Positions 39,400-57,933 of a DNA stretch of 64,000 bases are shown piece by piece (within the stretch, counting starts at the first letter, position 1; each line of letters begins with the position of its first letter). The notes below the pieces were generated by a model that did not search any database, had not been told where the DNA came from, and worked only from the letters and a program-made list of their open reading frames with translations. Source of the DNA: Cheilinus undulatus (taxonomy: Eukaryota; Chordata; Actinopteri; Labriformes; Labridae); NCBI RefSeq assembly GCF_018320785.1, contig NC_054882.1:26354719-26418718 (forward strand), given 5' to 3'. The translations under genes were made by a program, and so were the position numbers.

Positions 39400-40464
39400 A
39401 GTTAACAAATACTGATTACTAGTTAACATAAACAGCTAATCAGCCAATCACATTGCAGCAACTCAATTTGGGCATTTAGGCATGTTGGCAGGGTTAAGAC
39501 AACTTGGTTGTTGTTGCCAGGTGGGCTGGTCTGAGTATTTCAGAAAACACTGATCTACTGAGATTTTCATGTACAACCATCTCAAGGATTTAAAGAGAAT
39601 GGTCCAAAAAAAGGAAAATATCCAGTGAGCAGCAGTTGTGTGGACGAAAAGGCCTTGTTGATGCTAGAGGTCAGAGGAGAATGGGCAGACTGGTTTGAGA
39701 TGATAGAAAGGCAACAGTAACCCAAATAACCACTCGCTACAACCGAGGTATGCAGAATACCATATGTTTGAACGCACAACACATTGAACCTAGAAGCAGA
39801 TGTGCTACAGTGGCAGGGGACCACAATGGGTTCCACTCCTGTCATCTAAGAACAGAAACTGAGGCTACAGTTAACACCGGCTCACCTTGTCTGATGAGTC
39901 TCCATTTTAACTGCTACATTCTGATGGTAGGGTCAGAATTTGGTGTAAACAACATACAAGCGTGGATCCATCCTGCCTCATATCAAGCGTTCAGGCTAGT
40001 GGTGGAGCTCTTATGGTGTGGGGGGTATTTTCTTGGCACACTTTGGGCCCTTAGTACCAACTGAGCATTGTTGAAACAGCCTACTTACTGTGTCCATCCC
40101 TTTATGACCACAGTGTACCCATCTTCTGATGGATAATAAACCATGTCACAAAGCTCGAATCATCTCAAACTGGTTTCTTGAACATGATAATGGGTCACTG
40201 GACTCAAATGGCCTCCACAGTCATTAGATCTCAATCCAATAGAGCACCTTCGGGATGTGGTGGAACGGGAGATTAACATTATGGATGTGCAGCTGACAAA
40301 TCTGCGGCAACTGCATGATTCTATCATGCCAATGTGGACAAAAACCTTTGAGGAATATTTCCAACACTTTGTGAAACGGTTCCACGAAGAATTAAGGCAG
40401 TTCCAAAGGCAAAAGGTTGCCCAACCCATAGGTGGTGTACCTAATAAAGTGGCCAGTGAGTGTA
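39400..40464 (+). mobile_element. Tc1-like transposon remnant of a widespread fish family
   Basis: The plus strand carries decayed transposase: HLRTETEATVN and the SDES region near 39890, SDGRVRIW-like bases near 39925, and LDLNPIEHLRDVVEREI at about 40230-40273 (normally SPDLNPIEHLWD). It ends with the typical terminal GGTGTACCTAATAAAGTGGCC (40434-40454) followed by AGTGAGTGTA. Deletions remove parts of the catalytic core. The matching left terminal repeat was not found, so the left limit is approximate and the copy is probably left-truncated. Confidence 0.75.
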
Positions 40465-42330
40465 TAATAAGGATTGAAATTTACAAAATTTACAAAAGCA
40501 AACATATCTAAATTTTAATTGGTTTAAATGCCTTTAGATTTCAAACAAGCATTTTATAAAAAATGCTCATACTAAAGATGTTCTACTGTTGACATATCAG
40601 AAACTGGAGAGTTGTCCTAAAATACCATGTTGTTACATTGTTTGGCAGGCTTGTTGTGAAGTATCACATCAACTGAACCAAAGTCATGTGGATTTATCCT
40701 CCAGGGAGCCTGAATAGCTGTTGAAAAAGTTCCATCTGGAGCGAAGTGGCAGGCCAACCATCCATAGGACAAAGCTGCCAGCATGACAAACTAAAGTGTT
40801 CATTAAAGTGCTTATACACACAGTCAGACCAGCTGAGGACATTCCTAAGACCCGTTCCCTCTGCATCAAACACATTCTCATCTGTACCCTCTTCTGTCAC
40901 TCATCCTCTCTCTGAGCGCCTCTTTCCCAGCTGAAGGTCACAACATGGCCAATTCCTTTGGAGAGGCCTTGAAGGTCCCGATGCGCCATGCTGCCTGAGT
41001 AAACACAACGCAGCAGTTCATGAAGATGCATATTGTGTTCCTGTATCTGTGCATGCGTCTGTTTAATGAATGTGTGCATATTTTGGGGTCTTCCTGAGCT
41101 ATGCTTCCTGACTGCAGGGATACAAGCATTCCATTAGCAAAGCTCTCTGAAATACTGATGGTGTGTTTTGCTCTCATTTTTGTCATCCTTGAGAGGCCAT
41201 CTGGATTAGACGGCCTTTCTCACGTTAAAAATTAATTCTCCCATTTTATATGACCAAGGGAGAGCAAAAGAGGGTCATTTTGTAACGTGAGAGAGAGAGA
41301 GAGGGAGAGGAGGAGGTGGTGGTGGCAGTGAGTGGGGGGTGGTGTTGATTAGGATTCAACAATAGGTTTTTCCTAACAGATGGAAGATTGGCTGCAGGGA
41401 TATAGTTCAGTGTCAGAGTGGAACCTGATATCTGATTATGTTCCTCCCTGCCTGGGACTACAAAGGGATTACATGTGGTTATATGAATAATGAAATTGAG
41501 ATTATTTTGTTGACATGTCACTAATTTGTTGTGTAACAGTCTGACTGCTGAACAGTACCCCTCAATCAGTCTCTTTGTACTGTATGACTAAGGTAAAACC
41601 CAAGGTCCTTCAACAAGCCAATCAAAAAGGTCACTTCTGCTACCTCTACCTCCAAGACAGCCCTAATGCTGTACTTAGCTAAAAATGTCAATGTGGCAGG
41701 ATTCAATCATGAGTCAAATTTAATGAAAGCTCACAAACAATCTGATTACTGCCAGTCCAGTGGTCCAAACAGTGCTTGTCAGCTTTCCTCTGCCTTCAGC
41801 AATAACAGAGAAATGCACCGTGATCTGAACGTGCACTTAGTCAGCAAACTGAACGATGAATTTTAATGACATGCTTAGGAGTGCAAACCAGATAACAACA
41901 TGGCAATTGTCAAGGTGCCGTTTAGAGGGAGTGGTTTTGGTACATTATCCCTCCATTCTTAATTATTAACAAAAACCTATTAATTATAAACAAATCTGTA
42001 GCCCAACACTCGTCAAGAGGAGGGACGGTTGCCTAGGAGCATTCGTCTTTCGTGTATACTTTGTCGCTTTGCTGTTATTGGTAACTGGAGCCGCTGTAGC
42101 ATGACAATAATATCCTGGAAAGTAAACAAGATAGTGGGGAAGAGGGGTTAACACTTGTTTTGTCAAAAGGCTGCTGTTCATTGATGGTGCCACACTGTGC
42201 CTGGAGACGGCAAAGCAAATAATGTTATTTACAGCCTCATCTATTCACTACTAGGGACGTATAATATTGTCAGCATATCAGTATTGGCAGATAAGAACAT
42301 TTCTGCTGATATTTACAGCTATTTCCAAAA
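40465..42330. other. Intergenic; short GA-rich tract
   Basis: No gene recognised. A GA-rich microsatellite lies at 41287-41305, followed by GGTGGTGGTGG-type sequence to about 41345. Confidence 0.35.
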
Positions 42331-42333
42331 GGA

Positions 42334-42597
42334 GCTGCAGACCTCTATAGTGGGGCATTTTGGGCTCATCTGCTGCAGTCCTCTACGATGGTGTGACCTT
42401 AAGTGTGGGGTGGGAAGAGAAGTACGTTACCCGAGCAGAACCAGAATGACGTACTGGATGGCGTGTATTTTCTGCTTGCTGTCAGAGGTTACAGTGAATG
42501 GCTATTTTTCACAACAACAGAATTTTATGGATGAAAATCAAAAATTTGCAGAGTCAGGTACCACAGTCAAGGTTGCCGCCCCATAGAGGTCTGCAGC
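42334..42597. mobile_element. Short MITE with GCTGCAGACCTCTAT ends (about 264 bp)
   Basis: GCTGCAGACCTCTATAGTGG (42334-42353) at the left and CCCCATAGAGGTCTGCAGC (42579-42597) at the right are near-perfect inverted repeats of about 20 bases. GAG occurs just outside both ends, compatible with a 3-bp target duplication. It encodes nothing. The superfamily is not assigned. Confidence 0.55.
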
Positions 42598-42599
42598 GA

Positions 42600-45000
42600 G
42601 ATGCCTCTCAATATTTCAGACAAAAATATCAACTATTCGACAAATACGTATGTGCCTTTATAGGCTGAACCGACAGATCTACGATAGCTCAAGTCTTTTG
42701 TTCATCCTCATTCCTTAAAATCTAAAGTGTGTTCTAAGGACTGAAGTTTTATTTGTCCACAGTCAAACTTTAAACCTTTTCAGCAGAAATCCAATATCTT
42801 CACTGAGGGAATGCACAGATGCATTGTTTTAAACTTCGTTATCCACGATTTTGACCAACATCAGATGTTACTCTGTTGCATCATATGTATTTTAACAAAA
42901 GGTAATGGACTTCCTGTTTGGATACAGACTAAATTTTTGCAGTAGATCGAAAGTTTTAACATTAACTTAGCCACAGAAAAAAGAGCTTGTTATTATGGAC
43001 TGAAAATTAAAAAAGGGAAAGTTTTAAAAGTTAATATGACTTTTGACTTGTCCACTACTGTCTTACTGGGATTTTTTTAAAGCGAGATTAGACATTTAGG
43101 AGCAGCTGTGTAGTTCTTTACATTACTGTGACTGCAGGGAATTACCAAGTGGCTTAAGCAAAGTGTGTTGAAAAGGACCACAAAGCATGTGACTAGAAAA
43201 AATGTCTAAAATATACAGATTAAAATCATTTTAATTTTTTATTTATCCTCTGGACAGCATCTTACAACCCCCTCTTAGGTCTCTCATGATCCCCAAGGGG
43301 AAACAGACCTCCACTTAAGGAAACTTGTTTAAAGGGCCTACAGGACAATATGTGCTATATCTTAAAGTGCCTATCATTGTTTATGGGTGACCCATTTTCA
43401 CAACACCTCATGCAAACAGCAGACCTCCTGGTTCCCACTGCTCAGTCAAAACAATAATCGGCCCCACAGTCGAACCTCCATTTTCGGATGCTAAATCAAC
43501 ACAGCTGGACATCCTAAAGTTTGTGTTTATGTCTGTGTGCTACCTTTCCGACTCAGGCTAAAATTAGCTCGACAGCATCCTGCTGTGATGCTGAAGGTGC
43601 AGTCATCTTTCCCCTCTGAAGGACACAACACTGTCTGAAGTTTGAGAGCAGTGAGGGGGAGAGAGGGGGAGGGAGGGAGGGAGGAAGCAGTGTGACTACC
43701 GTGTGACAAGCGCCCTGTTCCTTCCTTTCAGGCCTGAGAAACAGGAAGTGCTGCACATAAGGCATTATTGTGACGGAGAGGAAATGCAAGGTCCTCTAAA
43801 TTAAGAGCCCCAATCTGGTTGTCAATGACAGGAGCCTGTCCTGACTGGCCCCACAGAGACCTAACCACAAACACAAACCCTTACACAACTTTACTAGTGA
43901 GTGAAGCAGATGAATAAAAAAAAGCTACCAATATTTATGTAATAAATCTTATAATCAATATAAATAAAGCTACATAAGCCAGCTGAGTTTAATCTGGATA
44001 TTAAATTGTAGTGAGGAAAATTATGTTTTCAGAGATTTGGAGCACCTCAAAGATAACATCAGCTGAATCAGCTTTGAGATGAAGTGTTAAATCTCTTGTT
44101 CTTTGCTGAACACGCCCACCTACAGAGTGAGCATCAACCACATTTCAAAGGGTTAAAAGAGGCATATGGGTGGGATCCACCCTGCTTGTGTTTAGCAGAA
44201 GCTGAGGAGGAGCTGGTTGCTAAGAGAGATGCAAGGCTTTGTGCTGGGCTGCCTCCCAGTTAATTAAAATCCTACTTTATCTGTTTCATGCTTTCAATTA
44301 GAAAAGCTCTGGAAAAGGGCCCAAGCCTCCACACACAGATAACCATAGCAATAAGATGTGATTAATACAGGGGGCCCATTTGCGCTGTGGGCTAGAGTAA
44401 TGCCCTGCTGTTGTGTCCATGCCTTGATCCAGGCTAAACTGGATGTACGGTGCCTCTCTGCATGTCTGCATGACACCTCAACCAGCAAATGAGATGGATA
44501 ATATCTGCTTTTTTCAACCACGGCAGGTGCTTGCCACCTGTGATCATGTGCTGCAGAAATCAGCGTGGCTGTGGGATCACTGCTCAGCCTGTGTCAAGTC
44601 CTTATGCTTTAGGCAGACATCAGAAATCAAAGGAGAGTCAGTTAGTGATGTTTAGCTCTATGAACAGGAGCTCCATCAATGTCTGCCTCTGCTTTTCACA
44701 ACCAATTAGCTGAGGCACAGAAACCAAGCTGTACCCGCAATCAATCACTCTGAGTTAAGCACATCATGGTTTAATGTGCATGTGGTGCTGTTCTTGGTTG
44801 TAGCTTTTGATTGAACAGCAAAATGTAGTATTCCTCCTTAACCAATCAGAGCATGTTCTCTCTTGAGATTTTGTTAATAGAATAAATTATCTAGACTTTG
44901 CTGAACATAGTGCAACCAATAACAGTTTTACGAGGATTTTAAGGCAACATACTTCAGACAAATTACAAAAAAAGAATGGACAGACAGACTCAGTTTTTGT
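42600..45000. other. Intergenic between the gene desert and exd1, possible non-coding element
   Basis: No coding exon was recognised. The block 44160-44640 has balanced composition, a TTAATTAAA word, CAGGTG and GATAA words and no repeat hallmarks, and is a weak candidate conserved non-coding element. A pyrimidine/purine-biased GAGGGAGGGAGG stretch is at 43655-43685. Confidence 0.3.
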
Positions 45001-45226
45001 CACAACCAATAAAACTGTATTTAAATTATCGTGAATTCAACAGCTAAACAACTTAATCCTTTCTCTTTTTTTTACTTGAAAACAGAAGCCTTCAGAAACA
45101 TCTTGCATCAAACATACACTTGCACAAAACAGAACATTTACTACCATCTACTGGTCACAGTAGGAAAACACAAACAAGGGAACATAAAACTTTACAAGAT
45201 ACATCCACATGCCACTCTGTGACACT

Positions 45227-52341
<7,115 letters not shown>

Positions 52342-52560
52342 TTTGAAGTCATGTATGAGTTGTTTCAAACACTAAGCAGCTGCTAGCTTAGCAATGTGAA
52401 GCTGTTGACGTCGCTCTTGTGCTGCTGCTAACCAAAGCCGTGACTAGCTGCTCAACTGTTCATAGCAGTAACTTTGCTAGCACTGTCTGTTAGAAGGCTG
52501 GTGAGGGCGCGAGCGCTCTTTCACGACATGTGTAAACGGTTAACGTTGCTTTCCAAAACC
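52342..52560 (-). promoter_or_regulatory. exd1: exd1 5' flank with MYB-like sites
   Basis: Upstream of the ATG at 52341 the sequence has no clear TATA box. CAACTGTT (52453-52460) and AACGGTTAAC (52535-52544) fit the MYB-family consensus (AACNG core). A-MYB is the established activator of piRNA-pathway genes in mammals and birds. The motif match is seen; the regulation is inference and either site could be chance. Confidence 0.3.
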
Positions 52561-53380
52561 ACTCCTAACTTTCGTCTTTTACCTGGCTTATCTTTAAAAA
52601 TATTTATTTATTAAGGGTGTAGAAAATTTGAAAATAAATATTCAATACTTGTAAAACCATATATACAATTTCATATATTCATAAATTTAAATAAATTGCA
52701 TATTTAAATTTGAATGGGCATTAAAGATGGTAATTTGTATAAAAAAGACAGGCTTTTGTTTCACCTAGTGGATTTAAAAGGGACAGAGGGTAACAGTGAA
52801 AAGTTCGTTTGATTTTCATTTGCTTTAAAGTGTTTAAAATTATAAACCCCACAGCTTTTTCGAGATTTTTTCATGCTGTATAAAAAGTCCATGTTAAGTG
52901 AGATGCATTTAGTAATTACAAACCACTTGAATTAGCGTGTTTAATCACAGCATACCAAGTTTAAAATTATAATTTGTTGTAAAATAAACAGATTTTTTTT
53001 TTAATTGCAGACGGATCAAACTTACTTTCTTTCATTTTACTCTTGTCGAATATAAATGTTTGCTACTCAGTTGCGCTCATACTTTTCCCGATTCTTTTTA
53101 GTGTAGTATTTGGCAATATTTCCACATTTTGAGCTGTGTTTCAAAATGATCTCCATTATTTTAGTAATTGATGGTATCAAAAAGTACAGAAATTTGTCAT
53201 ATTTTTAACGTTACAAGAGAGATTAATGGTATGATTCCAAATGATAGTATGGGTCTCTTTTAAATTTAGTAACTTAATGTTGGCTTCCTATGAAGGATTC
53301 TCATTAGGTATCTTCTGAACTGTATTTGATGTTTCTTATTTTTATGCCCCAAGAGGCCAGAGAAAGGTGTTACATGCCCT
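52561..53380. other. Intergenic, AT-rich, nothing recognised
   Basis: Very AT-rich sequence upstream of exd1 with no exon, RNA gene or classified repeat. Confidence 0.35.
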
Positions 53381-53424
53381 GCACACACCTGTGGTGACTG
53401 CAGCAATAAATATTCTTTTTGTCT

Positions 53425-53530
53425 CAGTGTGTCACTACACCCTGATGAAGGCGCAAGCAGCCCTATGAATTAAAGGCCTGTTACCTTTTCAAACCATCTT
53501 GAGTGCCTGGAGCTGGATTATTTTTACTGA
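53425..53530 (+). repeat. Degenerate hammerhead-element-like fragment
   Basis: CCTGATGAAGGCGCAAGCAG at 53441-53460 matches the 5' half of a Penelope-type hammerhead (CTGATGA plus GGC stem II). The GAAAC half is replaced by CCCTATGAATT. Downstream TTGAGTGC and GGATTATTTTT words also occur near the ends of such elements. It is probably a dead relative of the elements at 49071 and 60519. Confidence 0.35.
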
Positions 53531-53979
53531 TGTTTTTTAGTCATACATTTTTCATCCCTTACTTAAGTTGGCACCTATGGAAAAATAGATTGAACTGGCA
53601 ATGAGCCGGGCAAATATATTGTCAACATTTGGAAAATTGGGTGGACTTGGGAGGCAAGGGCTTTCAAATGTTACTGGTGCATTTGTACAATTTAGACCAT
53701 TTACCTGCATTTTTTCATTCAGAAACTAAACAACACTATATATAGTATCTAATTTGAAAAGATATTGATATTTCTTAAAAACATGATAAGTTTACCAGGT
53801 CTGCCAATGATGACCACATCTTCAGGTCCCTCAAAGCATTAGGGCCCAACAGGCCTGCCCACAGAATTGGCTGGGCAACAGAAAAACCATGAATGGGCCC
53901 TCCTGGGCTGGCTAACAGTAAGCTCCTTTTGGAGCTGAAAAGTGTGTCAAGCTGTTATTGGATTCTGATATTGAAATGT

Positions 53980-54400
53980 TTTATTTGTGACACTTTTTAA
54001 CCATTTTAAACCCAAATTTTATCATTAGTTGTTCTCTTTTTTGCCACCTCTAGTCCATTTTTCAACTTCTAACCCGTTATGCTACTTTTAAACCACTTTT
54101 AATTAGTTTGCATTACCATTTTTGCAACTTTTTTCACTTTTGACCAAAATTTGCTGCTTTTTTTGCCACTTTTAGCCCATTTTTGTCTCTTTTAACCTCT
54201 CTTCTTTTCTTTATACCCACTTACTCTGCTTTTTATCAGCTTTTCACAAATTTTTGCCCTTTTTTTTTGCATTTGTGTAACCCATTTTTGTCAAATTTAT
54301 CTAAATTTTCCTCTTTTGCCCTCTTTTCACCACTTTTTCCCCAATTTTATCCACTTTAAGCCTATTTTTCAACCTTTAACTCATTTTTGCTGGCCATGTA
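53980..54400. repeat. Degenerate T-rich tandem repeat (CCACTTTTAGCCCATTTTTG-like unit)
   Basis: About 420 bases composed of loosely repeated blocks such as GCCACTTTTAGCCCATTTTTG, CCATTTTTGTC and ACTTTTTCCCC, almost lacking G on the plus strand. The unit is about 16-24 bases and strongly diverged. It is a strand-asymmetric polypyrimidine minisatellite. Confidence 0.6.
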
Positions 54401-55980
54401 ATAACTGAAAGTTTCCACTAGGGGGTGGTAAAAACCCAATTACATACCCCTCGTCAGCCTGCAGAAGTACAACACAGAATTTTATTCTGATTAGATGTTA
54501 TCGTTTATCAAGGGATCATTAACTGCAGACCCTAAACACATAAATGGTTACTGCTACTGGGGGCAGAAGCACCTGGCTGACTACTAATTCACTTTTATCT
54601 GTGTGTGTGTGTGTTTATTTTATGTGACACAAGGTTGATGTCTGAACTGGTGTGTTGTATTTTTTACATGATCTGCTTCCAGACATGCAAATGAAGCACA
54701 TGTGATATTTTACATATGGATTAAGGAATATGAAGTTAGAAATGCTATCAAATTAAGAGCTAAGTGTTTTGAAGACCCACAAGCAAGTAGTCACACTGCA
54801 ATACCAATTCAATTAAAAGTAACAATAAAGATGGCATTTTTAATTTTATTTTTCCTTTTATAATATCTGTTAGCACTAAGGTCCATGATGTCATGACAAA
54901 CAAAATGAAATCAGATTTTGATCTGCCTTTAGCCACAGGGAGGCAGCCTTGAGGCATGACTGACTGCTCTGATAAGCGCATTAAAACAGAAAAGGCTTCA
55001 GTCTAGCTGTGTTATCAGAAGTGTCCAGCTGTTGCAGTAATACACAGGTACTCATGACCTCACTGTTTCCGTGGAAATGCATGAACTCCAGCGACTGTTC
55101 ATCTGTGGACTTCTGCACTCGATGGTTTCAGGCTGTCAGAGCTTTAATCACGCTCTGCGTGCCTCTTTTATTGTTCGTCCTACAGTGTGTCCTCACTGCT
55201 CTCACAGTTTAATCAAGTGAAAAAAGGGCAAACTCCAAAGCAGCAGAGCTAATTTAAAAACTCTCACTTTTTTAGGCTTAAATTGGATATTTTTGGGGTC
55301 AAAGTAAAGGTGTGATTAATTACATCTCTTGTGATATCATCTGTGAGGATGTGGGCTGTTTTTTTTTTTTTTTTTTTTTTTTTTGCAGGAAAGGCAGGAG
55401 TGAAGTGAGGATGCTTTTTACTCTGGTTTATTTGAGGAGAGGCATTTAAAGGCCTTTCTTTCCAGGTAGGTTTATGTAAGGAATTTGTCTTTGTGTATGT
55501 AGACCAACAATGATCAAGGATTAAAAGTTAAAACATCTGAAGGGACCCCTGCCCATTAAGACATACTGATCTTGCTGGAGCGCTGCGTGGTGGTGCCAGG
55601 GGTTAGCTGTTGCCTCACAGAAAGAAGCTTCCTTTATTGACAGGGCCTTTCTATGTATGTGTTTTCCTCGTGCATGTGTGGTTTCTTTAATGTGGCTTCC
55701 CTTCGCAGTCCACTCTCTGGTTGGGTTAACTGGGGGCTCTAAATTGCCCATAGGTGTGAGTCTGAGTGTGGCTGCTTGTTTGTCTGTATATATCAGCCTT
55801 ATGACTAACTGGCAGCCAGTCCAGGCTGTAGCCCACCTCTCACCCAGTGACAGCAGGGATGGCTGCAGCCCCTTGTGACCCTGAAAAGGATAAATGATGT
55901 AGACGACGGATGGATTGACCTTACTGGATTAACATTGGTGCCTTTCATATGTATGCTGTACAGAGTAACACTAGATTTCT
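54401..55980. other. Intergenic; microsatellites only
   Basis: No gene recognised. A short (GT)n is at 54599-54614 and a run of about 26 T at 55359-55384. The frames at 54760-55212 and 55521-55878 show no domain. Confidence 0.35.
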
Positions 55981-56834
55981 ACATTTTAAGGAAAAAGGTT
56001 GCAATTGTTGTGCAATGCACTCTGGGTGATGATGTCAAATGGTGACACTGTGTTAACCCACATATTTCTGATTGTGTTTACCTAAATCTACACCACAGCC
56101 ACCTTCTTATGAACTTTATTCTGTATTCCTTCCTCTCCTCTAAAACCACACTCAGGTTGAAATTAGAAAAGATTTAAACTGTGGGTTCTCAACTTTATGC
56201 CATTCACATCAACACATAAACCAATAAACAGTACACTGAATAACCTTTTCCTTGAAGGTAGGATGTGGTAAGGATGGAGAGAGGGTCTCTCTTTGTGCCT
56301 GTGATCATACAGGTGAGCTGATGTCAGGATATGGCTTTTCATGTATTAGTGGTTATGATGTCTGTTGTAGATTCATCGTTAACCCTACATTTACCTGAAA
56401 GTCATCTCACAAAATTAGCTGTGCTTAGCTAGCAGTGCTAAAGCACATTGTTTTCATTTAGCCTTGTCATGCCCCCGCCCGTTATCCCTTTGGCTCCCCT
56501 AGGGGTCATACACCCCACTTTGGAAGTCACTGGCATAAAGGCTGACACTCCACAGCAAAGTCGTCAGTGTTAATTCAGCTCCCATAGTGTTAGATTTAAC
56601 ATGTTCCCCACCATTACTATAATTCTCACAGATTCTGAGTTATCCTAAACCTTTGGAAAGGGTTGATATTTTAACCCTCTTGTAGTGTTAATTTTTAATG
56701 CCCAGTGTTATTTTATCACACATTTAAATGTCCTTATAACACAACAATGCGTTATTTTCTTTCTTTTGGGAGTAAATTTAAAACCTCATTAATTTTGAAC
56801 ACATTATAGTACACTTTTTAAACTTAGCTGAGAT

Positions 56835-57925
56835 TTGTGATGGGTCATTCACGAACGAGCCGGTACAAAGCGCCGACTCTTTAACATGAACAAAAAGACT
56901 CAGATCCCAGCCTGGGAGAACCGTTTAATGGCATTATTACTATTACTACTGTTATTTTTATACATGTACAGAGCTTAACAAATTCATTAGACCACCACCC
57001 AAAGTCAGGTTTATGCCACAGCTGCATCATGAAGTGCTTTAATGCGGACTCTTTTATTTTCAGTGAGCTCTCTCTACGTTTTACCATTTTGAACAGGAGT
57101 GAGGAATTTCAAACTGAATTCACCTTTTTATAGCCAAATTTGAGTCAGCTCACTGGGCTTCTCTGAGAAGTCAGAAATGAATCAAGCATAACATTCAACC
57201 ACTAAAACTAAATTTTCTGTTCAGGAATGCAAGTAAATAACTATAATTTGACATATTAATCAAGAAATAATAATGTGATTTACTATTTTTTCAGTTTTTT
57301 GTAAATCAGTAAATTTGAAAATTCATGGATAGCAACAATGGTTATATTTTAGCATTAAAAATATCATTTCAGTTAAAGAGCTTCTACATGTTGGTGTATT
57401 AACCATTGTAGAAACATAAAAATGATTTTGGTAATTACCAGTGCTGTTAATTTAGGGCAGCTATGGCATAAACCTTACTTTGGGTGGTGGTCTAATCAAT
57501 TTGTTATGCACTTATACGTGACTGATAGTAGGGATAATCTTTTCTTCATACTACCACAGGCACACCATGCATCAAGGACTCGTTCTTAATGGTGTAACAT
57601 CGTTTTATATCAGGTGTGTCTTACAGTCCAGCCAGTGAGCAGATTTCATCTGACCCGCAAGGTGTTTTGAGGAGACAGTATATTTTGAATTAAAAAAAAA
57701 AAAATCCATGACATTTCATTTAACCTTAAAAAATTAAACATATTTAGAGTAAATTACCAGGACGAGTATTTATTACACCTCATAACATCACTAAATTTTG
57801 CAGGTCAGATGAAGCCAAAGTGGTACCCAAATGAAGAGTTCTTCTAGAGCTAAAAGAGTGACTGTTCTTGATGAGCTGAGCCAAATGACCCGGATCGCTA
57901 AAAAGAGCCAAAATTCTCTTCACTA
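56835..57925. mobile_element. hAT-type MITE carrying a nested insertion (1091 bp)
   Basis: Flanked by a perfect 8-bp duplication GCTGAGAT (56827-56834 and 57926-57933). It begins TTGTGATGGGTCATTC and ends CTCTTCACTA, a diverged form of the TAGTGATGGG family. Removing the inner element (56969-57514) and its extra TA leaves 543 bp, which fits the 517 and 572 bp of the uninterrupted family members here. Confidence 0.82.
56969..57514. mobile_element. Tc1/mariner-type MITE nested in the hAT-type MITE (546 bp)
   Basis: Inverted arms TTAACAAATTCATTAGACCA (from 56974) and TGGTCTAATCAATTTGTTAT (57488-57507), continuing into CACCCAAAGTCAGGTTTATG and its inverted partner near 57467-57487. TA dinucleotides flank the element (56967-56968, 57515-57516). 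It is non-coding. Confidence 0.78.
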
Positions 57926-57933
57926 GCTGAGAT

